A stretch of 64,000 nucleotides of DNA, from NCBI GenBank assembly GCA_046331095.1, contig JAXLRM010000003.1, positions 1,116,001 through 1,180,000 on the forward strand. Reading direction: 5' to 3'. Positions 26,985 through 34,637 of the stretch are shown piece after piece. The notes under the pieces are model-generated. The model did no database searches, was not told the origin of the DNA, and saw only the letters and a program-made list of their open reading frames with translations. The translations under genes were made by a program, and so were the position numbers. Every line of letters begins with the position of its first letter. Positions within the stretch are counted from its first letter, which is position 1. This DNA comes from JAIBAC01 sp046331095 (lineage in GTDB: Bacteria; Actinomycetota; Acidimicrobiia; UBA2766).

Positions 26985-28478
26985 ATGCAACGAAAGCCTG
27001 CGGGAGCGGCGGGCGACCCGGACTCGGCCGGCAGCCCGGAGGACGGCGAGCAAGGATCGCACGAGGGCATCGAGGTCGCCGCCACATTGCGCTCACGCAC
27101 GCTCGACGGATCGGTCGATCTCTGCGGGCTCGACACCCGCATCGGCCTGCCGCTGACCGAACCCGTCGACCGCCGCCTGCACAGGCTCTCCACCGCGGCC
27201 TTCGACAAGGGCTACAGGTGGGCGGTCGCCGGTTGGACCTTCGCCTTGCTCGACTTCGGAGCGATCGTGCTCGCCACGCTCTCGTGGCCTGCGGCGCTCG
27301 TCGGAGTCCTGGTATCGCGGGTCTTCCGCACGTACTCCTACCGCTATCACATCTCGGCGGTGGACACCGAGCGGCGCCTGCTCGCAGTGCCTGTCGTCGT
27401 CGCCCTTACCGCGGCTCTCACCCAGGACGGCTGGCAGTGGAGACACGCGGCCTGGCAGTTCTGCGCGACCCTCGTAGCCCTGGTGGCGGCACGCGGCCTC
27501 GGCGTCGTCGTCATCTCCGTCCTGCGCCGGCACCGCCCGCGTCCGGTCCTCGTCTTCGGCGGGGGCCCCATGGGGATGCTGCTCGCCGACACTCTCGATC
27601 GCCACGGCGACTACGGCCTCGCCCCGGTCGGGTTCGTCTCCGACGTCGGCGTCCCGGCGACCGATCTGCCCGTCATCCCGCTGCGGCGGGCAGCCGCGGC
27701 TGTCAAGGACACCGGTGTGGGAGACGTGATCTGCGCATTCGGACCGGAGTCCGACGCCGACGACGTCCGCGTGCTGAGAGAGCTGCAGCGGCACCGCATC
27801 CACCTCGCACTCGTGCCCCGCTTCTTCGACATGTCACCCTCGGACGACCACGTGTGGGGAATCCCGCTGCAGCCGGTGCGCACGGCGTTGCCGGCTTCGC
27901 GCGTGCGAGCGGGGGTCAAGCGCGTGATCGAGTTCACGCTCGTCGCCGTCACGCTCGTCGTGGTGTCGCCCGTCCTGGTGGCCTGCGCCGCCGCGGTGAA
28001 GCTGTCCTCGTCCGGACCGGTGTTCTACAGGCAGTGCCGAGTGGGCGCCGACGGCCGTGTGTTCGAGATCCTGAAGTTCCGCTCGATGCGGACCGACGCC
28101 AACATGTCGAGGTCCTGGACCGTCGAGAACGACCCGCGCCGCACCCGCATCGGGTCGTTGCTGCGCCGCTGGGGACTCGACGAGCTACCTCAGCTCATCA
28201 ACGTCCTCAAGGGCGACATGAGCCTCGTCGGACCGCGGCCGGAGCAGCCCGGCTACGCAGGCGACTTCGCGACCGAGATTCCCACCTACAGGGACCGGGA
28301 GCGGGTGCGGTCCGGGATCACGGGGTTCGCCCAGGTGCACGGCCTGCGCGGCGACACCTCCATCGACGAGCGTGTGCGCTTCGACAACCGCTACATCGAC
28401 CGCCAGTCCCTCCTGCTCGACGTGTTCATCATGATCAAGACGATCTCGGCGATCGCACGCGGGCACGGCGCGTACTGA
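26985..28478 (+). CDS. Sugar transferase (undecaprenyl-phosphate hexose phosphotransferase family)
   Basis: 497 residues from ATG 26985 (GTG 26973 also possible; the frame stays open further upstream but that part looks non-coding). An N-terminal membrane part with about four helices leads to a Rossmann-like region (PVLVFGGGPMGMLLADTL), a last helix (FTLVAVTLVVVSPVLVACAAAV) and the catalytic bacterial sugar-transferase domain: SSGPVFYRQCRVG, FEILKFRSMRTDA, LRRWGLDELPQLINVLKGDMSLVGPRPEQP. Such enzymes move a sugar-1-phosphate onto undecaprenyl phosphate to begin an exopolysaccharide or glycan. No other polysaccharide gene is next to it, so the glycan is unknown. Confidence 0.88.
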   Translation: MQRKPAGAAGDPDSAGSPEDGEQGSHEGIEVAATLRSRTLDGSVDLCGLDTRIGLPLTEPVDRRLHRLSTAAFDKGYRWAVAGWTFALLDFGAIVLATLSWPAALVGVLVSRVFRTYSYRYHISAVDTERRLLAVPVVVALTAALTQDGWQWRHAAWQFCATLVALVAARGLGVVVISVLRRHRPRPVLVFGGGPMGMLLADTLDRHGDYGLAPVGFVSDVGVPATDLPVIPLRRAAAAVKDTGVGDVICAFGPESDADDVRVLRELQRHRIHLALVPRFFDMSPSDDHVWGIPLQPVRTALPASRVRAGVKRVIEFTLVAVTLVVVSPVLVACAAAVKLSSSGPVFYRQCRVGADGRVFEILKFRSMRTDANMSRSWTVENDPRRTRIGSLLRRWGLDELPQLINVLKGDMSLVGPRPEQPGYAGDFATEIPTYRDRERVRSGITGFAQVHGLRGDTSIDERVRFDNRYIDRQSLLLDVFIMIKTISAIARGHGAY

Positions 28479-28494
28479 AAGGCGCTGCGCTCGC

Positions 28495-28517
28495 AGGAGG
28501 AGCGCTGCGCTCCTCCT
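28495..28517. terminator. Hairpin terminator between sugar transferase and MaoC genes
   Basis: AGGAGGAGCG (28495-28504) and CGCTCCTCCT (28508-28517) form a perfect 10-bp stem with a 3-base loop, placed between two convergent genes (stops at 28478 and 28521). It can terminate both directions. Confidence 0.7.
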
Positions 28518-28520
28518 CGT

Positions 28521-29030
28521 TCACGGGCGCTTGGGGACGAGGACCTTGCGCACGAACTCGCACACCTCTTCGCCGCGCTGGTTGATGCCCACCGTGCGGA
28601 CCTTGACGATGCCACGATCGTCCTTGGACCGCGACGGGGTCGTCTCGAGCACCTCGGTCTGCGCGTAGATCGTGTCGCCGTGGAAGGTCGGCTTGGCGTG
28701 CTTGAGGTTCTCGATCTCGAGGTTGGCGATCGCCTTGCCGCTCACGTCGGGGACGCTCATGCCGAGCACGACCGAATACACGAGGTTGCCGACCACGACG
28801 TTCCTGCCGAACTGCGTGGCGTGCTCCGCGTAGTTGGCGTCCATGTGGAGCGGGTGGTGGTTCATCGTGATGAGGCAGAAGAGGTGGTCGTCGGACTCGG
28901 TGATCGTCTTGCCGGGCCAGTGGTGGTAGACGTCGCCGACGGCGAAGTCCTCGAAGTAGCGGCCGAACCTGCCGGCGGTGCCCTTGTCGGCGTCGTCGGG
29001 CAGCGGCAAGTAGTGGTCGGCGTCGCTCAC
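28521..29030 (-). CDS. MaoC-family hydratase, candidate mesaconyl-CoA (methylmalyl-CoA) hydratase
   Basis: 169 residues from GTG 29030; AGGAG lies seven bases upstream, which fixes the start. It has a hot-dog MaoC fold: GRYFEDFAVGDVY, the dehydratase-type block NHHPLHMDANYAEH, GNLVYSVVLGMSV and a KPTFHGDTIYAQTEVLE stretch. MaoC proteins add water across enoyl-CoA double bonds. In Streptomyces-type ethylmalonyl-CoA gene clusters a single-domain MaoC protein of this size sits by the lyase and dehydrogenase found here at 30297-32907, so mesaconyl-CoA hydration is the best guess. That specific role is inference from context. It is divergent from the antitoxin gene. Confidence 0.8.
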   Translation of the reverse strand: MSDADHYLPLPDDADKGTAGRFGRYFEDFAVGDVYHHWPGKTITESDDHLFCLITMNHHPLHMDANYAEHATQFGRNVVVGNLVYSVVLGMSVPDVSGKAIANLEIENLKHAKPTFHGDTIYAQTEVLETTPSRSKDDRGIVKVRTVGINQRGEEVCEFVRKVLVPKRP

Positions 29031-29051
29031 GTCGGATCTCCTCGATCTTGG

Positions 29052-29070
29052 GTGTTGTACACTACAACAC
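29052..29070. promoter_or_regulatory. Palindromic operator overlapping the toxin-antitoxin promoter
   Basis: GTGTTGTA-cac-TACAACAC is a perfect 8-bp inverted repeat ending on the base before the antitoxin ATG (29071). A -10 box, TACACT (29058-29063), lies inside it and ends seven bases before ATG, so the mRNA is probably leaderless. An antitoxin dimer bound here would block RNA polymerase directly, the usual autoregulation of toxin-antitoxin operons. Confidence 0.75.
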
Positions 29071-29337
29071 ATGCTCTCCGTCCCCGAAGCCGCGCGCCGC
29101 TGCGGCCGCAACCCCGAGACGATCCGCCGCTGGATCCGCGAGGGCAAGCTACCGGCGGACAAGATCGGCACGCAGTGGTTCGTGCGCGAGGTCGACCTCG
29201 AATCGCGCACCACCGACGCCGAGGTGGAAGCGGTCCCCCTTCCTGACTGGTGGCCGAAAGAGACGGCCTGGGGGACGCCGATGCCCAGCCCCGAGGAGGT
29301 GCTGCGCGCCATCGAGGAGGTGCGGCGCGGACGATGA
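29071..29337 (+). CDS. Antitoxin with MerR/excisionase-type helix-turn-helix
   Basis: 88 residues. The first 45 form a winged helix-turn-helix of the excisionase/MerR type (LSVPEAARRCGRNPETIRRW, then IREGKLPADKIG and QWFVREVDLE), as in HTH_17 proteins. The remaining 40 acidic, Trp-containing residues (PLPDWWPKETAWG) would fold onto the toxin. The gene overlaps the PIN toxin by ATGA (29334-29337) and sits directly on its own palindromic operator, so autoregulation by DNA binding is strongly suggested. It is on the opposite strand to the ethylmalonyl-CoA genes that flank it. Confidence 0.85.
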   Translation: MLSVPEAARRCGRNPETIRRWIREGKLPADKIGTQWFVREVDLESRTTDAEVEAVPLPDWWPKETAWGTPMPSPEEVLRAIEEVRRGR

Positions 29338-29726
29338 TCGTCGTCGACGCCAGCGCCGCGGTCTTCGCCACCGTGGCCGGTGATGGATTCCACCGGTTCG
29401 GCTCCGGGGAGATCGCAGCACCCGCGCTCCTCTGGTCCGAGGTGACATCGGCTCTGCGGCAGATGACCGTGCGTCGCGATATCACCGCCGACGTCGCTCG
29501 TGCGGCCTTGCGGCGCCTCAACGAGCAACCCATCTCCAGGCGTACGAGTGCCCGACTGCTGGAACGCGCCTTCACCCTCGCCGAGGACCTCGGCTGGGCG
29601 AAGACCTATGACGCCGAGTACGTCGCCCTCGCTCAGGATCTCCGGTGCCCGCTCGTGACCGTGGATGCCCGCCTACGACGCGGTGCCGCCCACCTGGTCG
29701 AGATACTCGGACCCGCCGACCTCTGA
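29334..29726 (+). CDS. PIN-domain toxin (VapC-like ribonuclease)
   Basis: 130 residues. All four metal-binding acids of a PIN ribonuclease are present: Asp5 (MIVVDASAAV), Glu36 (LLWSEV), Asp93 (TYDAEYVALA) and Asp111 (LVTVDARL). Family members cut tRNA or rRNA and halt translation when the antitoxin is lost. The start ATG overlaps the antitoxin stop (ATGA), which fixes the start and keeps the pair coupled. The toxin appears intact. Confidence 0.88.
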   Translation: MIVVDASAAVFATVAGDGFHRFGSGEIAAPALLWSEVTSALRQMTVRRDITADVARAALRRLNEQPISRRTSARLLERAFTLAEDLGWAKTYDAEYVALAQDLRCPLVTVDARLRRGAAHLVEILGPADL

Positions 29727-29741
29727 CGACTGGAGCCCGAC

Positions 29742-30293
29742 ATGAGCATCAATCAGGCGTCGACCTTGTTCGCCGATCTGAACTGCCCCTTCTGCTACGC
29801 GCTCGAGGTCCGTCTCGACAACTGCGGGCTGGCGGAGGAGGTCGAGTGGTGCGGGGTGCAGCACGCACGCCACTTGCGCACGCCGATGGCGCTCAACGCC
29901 GACCCCTACGCCGCCGAGGTCGCGGCCGAGGTCGTGACGCTCGGGCGGATCGCGCCGGAGGTCCCGATCAAGGCGCCCGCGTCGAAGCCGAACACGGCTG
30001 CCGCGATCGCGGCGATCGCCACGGCCGTCGTCGCCGACGCACCTGCGGCCGCGGCACTGCGGGAACGGCTGCTGCAGGCGTTCTGGCTCGACGGCGCCGA
30101 CCTGTCCGACCCGGCCGTGCTCGACGGGCTCGGAGCGCCGGTGCCGGATCCGGCCGGAAACGCGCTGGCGCAGGCCTGGGACCGGCGCTGGCAGGAGGTC
30201 GCCACGTTCGCGGTCCCGACCCTCGTGGTGGCCGACCGCGGTGTGCTGACCGGCCTCGTCGACGACGACAGCCTCCGCCGCGCCTTCGGCTGA
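29742..30293 (+). CDS. DsbA-like thioredoxin-fold protein with CPFC motif
   Basis: 183 residues. The active-site motif is FADLNCPFCYALEV (Cys15, Cys18) and a cis-proline motif occurs late (FAVPTLVVADRGVLTG), with an inserted helical region between, the DsbA / 2-hydroxychromene-carboxylate isomerase / FrnE layout. No signal peptide, so it acts in the cytoplasm. It starts 15 bases after the toxin gene on the same strand and may be read through from it. Its redox partner is unknown. It converges with the methylsuccinyl-CoA dehydrogenase-like gene, three bases between them. Confidence 0.82.
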   Translation: MSINQASTLFADLNCPFCYALEVRLDNCGLAEEVEWCGVQHARHLRTPMALNADPYAAEVAAEVVTLGRIAPEVPIKAPASKPNTAAAIAAIATAVVADAPAAAALRERLLQAFWLDGADLSDPAVLDGLGAPVPDPAGNALAQAWDRRWQEVATFAVPTLVVADRGVLTGLVDDDSLRRAFG

Positions 30294-30296
30294 GCC

Positions 30297-31988
30297 CTAA
30301 TCGTGTAGGGCTTGTTCGAGGAGGCGGCGGATGATGACGCGCAGGGCGAGGGTCTCCTCGGCGCCCTCGAAGATCGTGAGCACGCGCGCATCGACGAAGT
30401 AGCGGCTCACGTCGTACTCCTCGGCGTAGCCCATGCCGCCGTGGATCTGCATCGCCTCGCGGGTGACCCACTCGGCGCAGCGGCAGGCGTACATCTTGAC
30501 CATCGACGCCTCGAGCTGGCCCTCACCCGCCGAGAGCAGCGCCGCCACCTGGTACGTGTACTGGCGGCACGCCTGGATCATCCACGCCATGCGGGCCAGC
30601 TTCCACCGGGTGAGCTGGTAGTCGTAGATCGGCTTCGCGAAGACGACGCGGTCCTTGGCGTAGTCGCGTGCCATCTCGAAGGCGGCCTGCATGAGCCCGA
30701 CCGCCCGCGCCGCCGTCTGGACGCGCCCGTTGGCGAACGCGTCCATCTGCATGTAGAAGCCCTTGCCGACCCCGGCCTCGCCGCCGACGAGGTCACCGGC
30801 GGGGACGAACCAGTTGTCGAAGCTGACCTCGAAGGAGTGCATGCCGCGGTAGCCGAGCGTGTCGATCGCACGCCCCTCCATCTTGCCGGTGCCGAACGCC
30901 GACTCCTGGGTCTCCTCGAAGTGGTGGCCTGCGTGGGGGGTCTTCGGGACGACGAACAGCGACAGGCCGCGGTGGCCGTCCTCGGGCGTGCCGGTGCGGG
31001 CGAGCAGCATGAGCAGGTCGGCGCGCCCCGCGAACGTGCACCACGTCTTGACGCCGTTGACGAGAAACCCCGCCTCGTCGCCGGACTCGCCTGCGGGGAC
31101 GGCACGGACCTTGATGTTGGCGACGTCGGAGCCGAAGTCGGGCTCGGTCACCGCGACGCCGACCATCTGCTCGCCCGCCGCGATGCCGGGCAGCCAGCGG
31201 TGCTTCTGGTCCTCGGTGCCCCACCCCACGATCGCCTTGGAGAGGATCTCGGGTCGCGTGATCAACGCGCCGCCGAGGCCGAGGCTCGCCCACGACAGCA
31301 TCTCGGTCGCGACGACCATCGCCATCGTGTGGTCGACGTCCGCCGACGCCAACCCGCCGTAGGCCTCGGGGATCGAGAGGCCGAAGCAGCCGAGCTCGGC
31401 GACACCGCTGATGATGTCCTCGGGCACGTCGCCGTTGCTGCGGTGGACGTGTTCGGCCTGCGGACGAATCTTGTCCTCGCCGAATGCCTTGAACGACTCC
31501 GCCATCAGCGCGAAGTCCTCGTCGAGGTGCGCGGGCCCACCCGGGACGCCGTCGTCGTCGCAAACGGCCGCCGCCACCGCGTCGACCGTCGCCGCGGAAC
31601 GTGCCGCGTCGAGGAAGTCCGTCACGACCGATGCGCCGACCGTCGCGTCGAACACGCCGCGGTCGACGCCCCACTCGGGCAGGCGTCCGTCGAGGCGGCT
31701 GCGCAAGTCGGCGACGACGTCGGCGGCGTTCGCCACCGCGAGCAGCGCTTCGGTCGCGCCCAGCGGCGCGTACGCCTCGAGCACGCGGCGGGCGCCGTCG
31801 ACCGCCGACGCCGCGTACGCGACGTCGTAGCAGGCGATCTGGTGCTCGTCCATGAGGTCGAGCACGACCTTGCCGCCCGCGGTGGAGCGGGCCGCAAGCG
31901 CTGCGGCAGCGCCGTCGAGGAGTTCCTGGGCCGCGTCCACCGCCGCGCGTGCGGCGGTGACGTGGGCGGTGCCGCTCACCTCAGCCAT
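30297..31988 (-). CDS. mcd: Acyl-CoA dehydrogenase with long N-terminal extension, probable (2S)-methylsuccinyl-CoA dehydrogenase
   Basis: 563 residues, about 160 longer at the N-terminus than ordinary acyl-CoA dehydrogenases. The extra helical segment is a feature I know from methylsuccinyl-CoA dehydrogenases of the ethylmalonyl-CoA pathway, which oxidise methylsuccinyl-CoA to mesaconyl-CoA. The catalytic domain shows AVTEPDFGSDVANIKV, MQIHGGMGYAEEYDVSRYF and a glutamate in IFEGAEETLALR. The start overlaps the last eight bases of the lyase gene upstream, so the two are translationally coupled. The gene pairing is the strongest support for the substrate. Crotonyl-CoA carboxylase/reductase and the ethylmalonyl-CoA mutase are not in this window. 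Confidence 0.8.
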   Translation of the reverse strand: MAEVSGTAHVTAARAAVDAAQELLDGAAAALAARSTAGGKVVLDLMDEHQIACYDVAYAASAVDGARRVLEAYAPLGATEALLAVANAADVVADLRSRLDGRLPEWGVDRGVFDATVGASVVTDFLDAARSAATVDAVAAAVCDDDGVPGGPAHLDEDFALMAESFKAFGEDKIRPQAEHVHRSNGDVPEDIISGVAELGCFGLSIPEAYGGLASADVDHTMAMVVATEMLSWASLGLGGALITRPEILSKAIVGWGTEDQKHRWLPGIAAGEQMVGVAVTEPDFGSDVANIKVRAVPAGESGDEAGFLVNGVKTWCTFAGRADLLMLLARTGTPEDGHRGLSLFVVPKTPHAGHHFEETQESAFGTGKMEGRAIDTLGYRGMHSFEVSFDNWFVPAGDLVGGEAGVGKGFYMQMDAFANGRVQTAARAVGLMQAAFEMARDYAKDRVVFAKPIYDYQLTRWKLARMAWMIQACRQYTYQVAALLSAGEGQLEASMVKMYACRCAEWVTREAMQIHGGMGYAEEYDVSRYFVDARVLTIFEGAEETLALRVIIRRLLEQALHD

Positions 31989-32907
31989 CGGAGCGCTGCA
32001 TACCTGCGGTGCGGCCCTTCTCGGCCACCTGCACGGCCATCTTGCGGCTCGCTTCGTCGATCATCTCGTCGCCGAACATGACGGCGCCGGTGCGGTCGAC
32101 GTCGGTCGCCTGCTTGTACGCGTCGAGGATGTCCTCGGCACGGTCGTACTCGGCCTGCGAGGGCAGGAAGACCTCGTTGAGCACCTCGATCTGGGCGGGG
32201 TTGAGTGCCCACTTGCCGTCGTAGCCGAGCACCTTGGACCGCGTGCTCACCTCGCGGAATCCGTCGACGTCGCGGATCTGCGCGTACGGCCCGTCGATCG
32301 CCTGCAGGCCGTTGGCACGGGCAGCCATCAGGATCCGCATCAGGACGTAGTGCCAATGGTCGCCTGGGTAGTCGTCCTGGACGGCACCCACGGTGAGGCT
32401 CGGCATCCCCGCGGCGGCGGCGAAGTCGCCCGGGCCGAAGATGATCGTCTCGAGCCGGTCGCTCGCGGACGCGATGTTGTCGACGTCGACGAGGCCCTTG
32501 GGGTTCTCGATCTGGGCCTCGATGCCGATGCGGCGCGTGAGGCCGAGACCCTTCTCGAGCTGGGTGAGCACGAGGTCGAGCGCACGCACCTCGGACTGGT
32601 CCTGCACCTTGGGCAGCATGATGAAGTCGAGCTTCTCGCCGGCGCCCTCGACCACCGCGATCAGGTCCTTGACCGTCCACTGCGTGTCCCATGCGTTGAC
32701 ACGCACGCCGATGGTCTTCGCGGCCCAGTCCTGCTCGGTGAGCGCCTTGACGACGAGGTCGCGTGCGGCCACCTTCTCGAGCGGCGCGACGGAGTCCTCG
32801 AGGTCGAGGAAGGACTGGTCCTGGGCCAGCGTGGGCGCCTTGGCCAGCATCTTCTCGCTGGAACCGGGCACGGACAGGCAGGAACGGCGTGGGGAGCCGA
32901 GGGCCAT
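31981..32907 (-). CDS. mcl: CitE-like lyase, probable L-malyl-CoA/beta-methylmalyl-CoA lyase
   Basis: 308 residues from ATG 32907 (AGGAGA upstream). The HpcH/HpaI-CitE TIM-barrel motifs are clear: RSCLSVPGSSEKML, FLDLEDSVAPLEK, the metal ligands in IGIEAQIENPKGL and IIFGPGDFAAA, and KWALNPAQIEVLN near the end. In the ethylmalonyl-CoA pathway this enzyme splits beta-methylmalyl-CoA into glyoxylate and propionyl-CoA. CitE-like proteins have other roles too, but coupling to the long acyl-CoA dehydrogenase favours this one. It is the first gene of the pair. Confidence 0.82.
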   Translation of the reverse strand: MALGSPRRSCLSVPGSSEKMLAKAPTLAQDQSFLDLEDSVAPLEKVAARDLVVKALTEQDWAAKTIGVRVNAWDTQWTVKDLIAVVEGAGEKLDFIMLPKVQDQSEVRALDLVLTQLEKGLGLTRRIGIEAQIENPKGLVDVDNIASASDRLETIIFGPGDFAAAAGMPSLTVGAVQDDYPGDHWHYVLMRILMAARANGLQAIDGPYAQIRDVDGFREVSTRSKVLGYDGKWALNPAQIEVLNEVFLPSQAEYDRAEDILDAYKQATDVDRTGAVMFGDEMIDEASRKMAVQVAEKGRTAGMQRSDG

Positions 32908-33016
32908 GGGTTCTCCTGGGTCCTGGATCGGAACGCGGAACCGCAGCGGTGGTGGACGGCGGTGATACGCCCCACGAGCGGCAGTCGGTCAGGCTACCCG
33001 GACCCGCCGCCGGCGC

Positions 33017-34501
33017 TCAATCGGAGTGGCGCAGAGCGGTGACCTTCCTCGTGTTGGCCTCCAGCAGCCGTTCGAACGCGGCGAAGCAGTCCGGATCGAG
33101 GTGCGTGCCGACCTCGGCGCGCATCATCGAGAGCGCTTCCTCGGACGACATCGCCTCGCGGTAGGGCCGCTCGGTCGTGAGGGCGTCGAACATGTCGCAG
33201 ACCGCGATGATCCGCGACTCGATCGGGATCGCGTCGCCGCGGAGCCCGTCGGGGTAGCCCGAACCGTCGACCCACTCGTGGTGATGGCGGATCGCGAGGG
33301 CGGCCTCCCACAGCAGGTTCAGCCGTGAGGCGAGCTGGTAACCCGCGAGGGCGTGCTGCTCGACCATCATGCGTTCCGAGTCGGTGAGGGCGCCGGGCTT
33401 GTTGAGGACCTGGTCCGGGATCGCGATCTTGCCGACGTCGTGGAAGAGAGCCCCGAGGCTGATCACGCGCATGCGCGCGGGGGGCAGGTCGAGTCCGCGT
33501 GCGATTCCGAGGGCGTGTTCGATCACGCGGTGCGTGTGCTCGGCGTCCTCGCCGTGTCCGAACCCTGTGGTCTCGACGAGGGTGTCGGCGGCCTCGCCCA
33601 GATGATCCGCGAGATCGTCACTGGGCGCCCACTCGATGATGCTCTCCACGGCCACGACCACACGCCTCCCCCTCGAGTAGCCCGACAGGACACCGCCCGC
33701 GGCGACACCGCCGGCCACGGCGACGAGCACCGACGCGTTCCAGGCGGCCCACGTACCGGTGTCGGCGAAGGTCGCCGCGACGCCGGCACCCGCACAGAGG
33801 CCGAGGCCGAGGCCGGCCGGCACGTAGAGCCGCGGTGCCTTCCGGGCGCCGACCGCCGCGGCGGCGGCGGCAGCTGCGGCGACCACCGCTCCCGCCAACC
33901 CGAGCGCGACCCGTGCGGGGTCCTTGCCGGGGTGCACGTCGAGGACGGTCACGACCACGGCAGCGAGGCCAGGCACGACGGCGACACCCAGGACGACCTG
34001 GCTGTGGCGGGCGGCGATGCTCACGAAGCGGGCGAACGGTTTCGAGGCGACCGAGAACGCGAGGCCGGCGGCCAGGCACAGGGGAGCGAGCGACATCGCC
34101 GCGAGGCCCTGGTCGGCTCCGTGCACGCACCGCGGCAGGGACGCGAGGAGCACGATCCCGCCCGCGAACACGACCGTCGACCCGACGACGACGGCACGCC
34201 CGTCACGCACGTCGCCGGCGGACACCGTCAACCAGCTCCCCAGACCGCTCGCCGCCAGCGCGAGCACCGAGGTGAGTGCCCACCAGCCCCGCCCGGGTGT
34301 GCCATCGCTGCGACCGCCGAGGAACCCGAGTACGACCCCGCATCCAAGGACGAGCAGAATCAGCGCCGGCCACAACAGGTCGGAGCGGGCGACCGTCGAC
34401 GCGTGGTCCCCCGCCGCTGCGTCGGTGGTGGTCGTGGCCTCGAGTGCCGCGAGCGTCTCCGCCGCGTCCGCCACGATGCCGAGCTCTGATCGGTCGGTCA
34501 C
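33017..34501 (-). CDS. Integral membrane HD-GYP domain protein (probable c-di-GMP phosphodiesterase)
   Basis: 494 residues from GTG 34501 (AGGGG seven bases upstream); a longer in-frame extension to 34951 runs into the divergent gene and is unlikely. The N-terminal half has about eight membrane helices (for example ALILLVLGCGVVLGFLGG) and acts as a sensor. The C-terminal half is an HD-GYP domain: HTHRVIEHALGIA, LFHDVGKIAIPD, RHHHEWVDGSGYPDGL and RIIAVCDMFDALTTERPYR. HD-GYP enzymes hydrolyse cyclic di-GMP. No GGDEF or EAL gene lies in the window. It is divergent from the PLP-enzyme gene. Confidence 0.9.
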   Translation of the reverse strand: MTDRSELGIVADAAETLAALEATTTTDAAAGDHASTVARSDLLWPALILLVLGCGVVLGFLGGRSDGTPGRGWWALTSVLALAASGLGSWLTVSAGDVRDGRAVVVGSTVVFAGGIVLLASLPRCVHGADQGLAAMSLAPLCLAAGLAFSVASKPFARFVSIAARHSQVVLGVAVVPGLAAVVVTVLDVHPGKDPARVALGLAGAVVAAAAAAAAAVGARKAPRLYVPAGLGLGLCAGAGVAATFADTGTWAAWNASVLVAVAGGVAAGGVLSGYSRGRRVVVAVESIIEWAPSDDLADHLGEAADTLVETTGFGHGEDAEHTHRVIEHALGIARGLDLPPARMRVISLGALFHDVGKIAIPDQVLNKPGALTDSERMMVEQHALAGYQLASRLNLLWEAALAIRHHHEWVDGSGYPDGLRGDAIPIESRIIAVCDMFDALTTERPYREAMSSEEALSMMRAEVGTHLDPDCFAAFERLLEANTRKVTALRHSD

Positions 34502-34637
34502 GCCACAACCCCTACCTGCCGCCCCCAATATGGGCAGATCGGCGAAACCCGCCGACAAGTTACCCCCTCGGGGGCGTTGCGCCGCGCCACTCGGCCGGAT
34601 TCCCCCGCGGCACCACGCGCCGGTACCCTCGACGACC

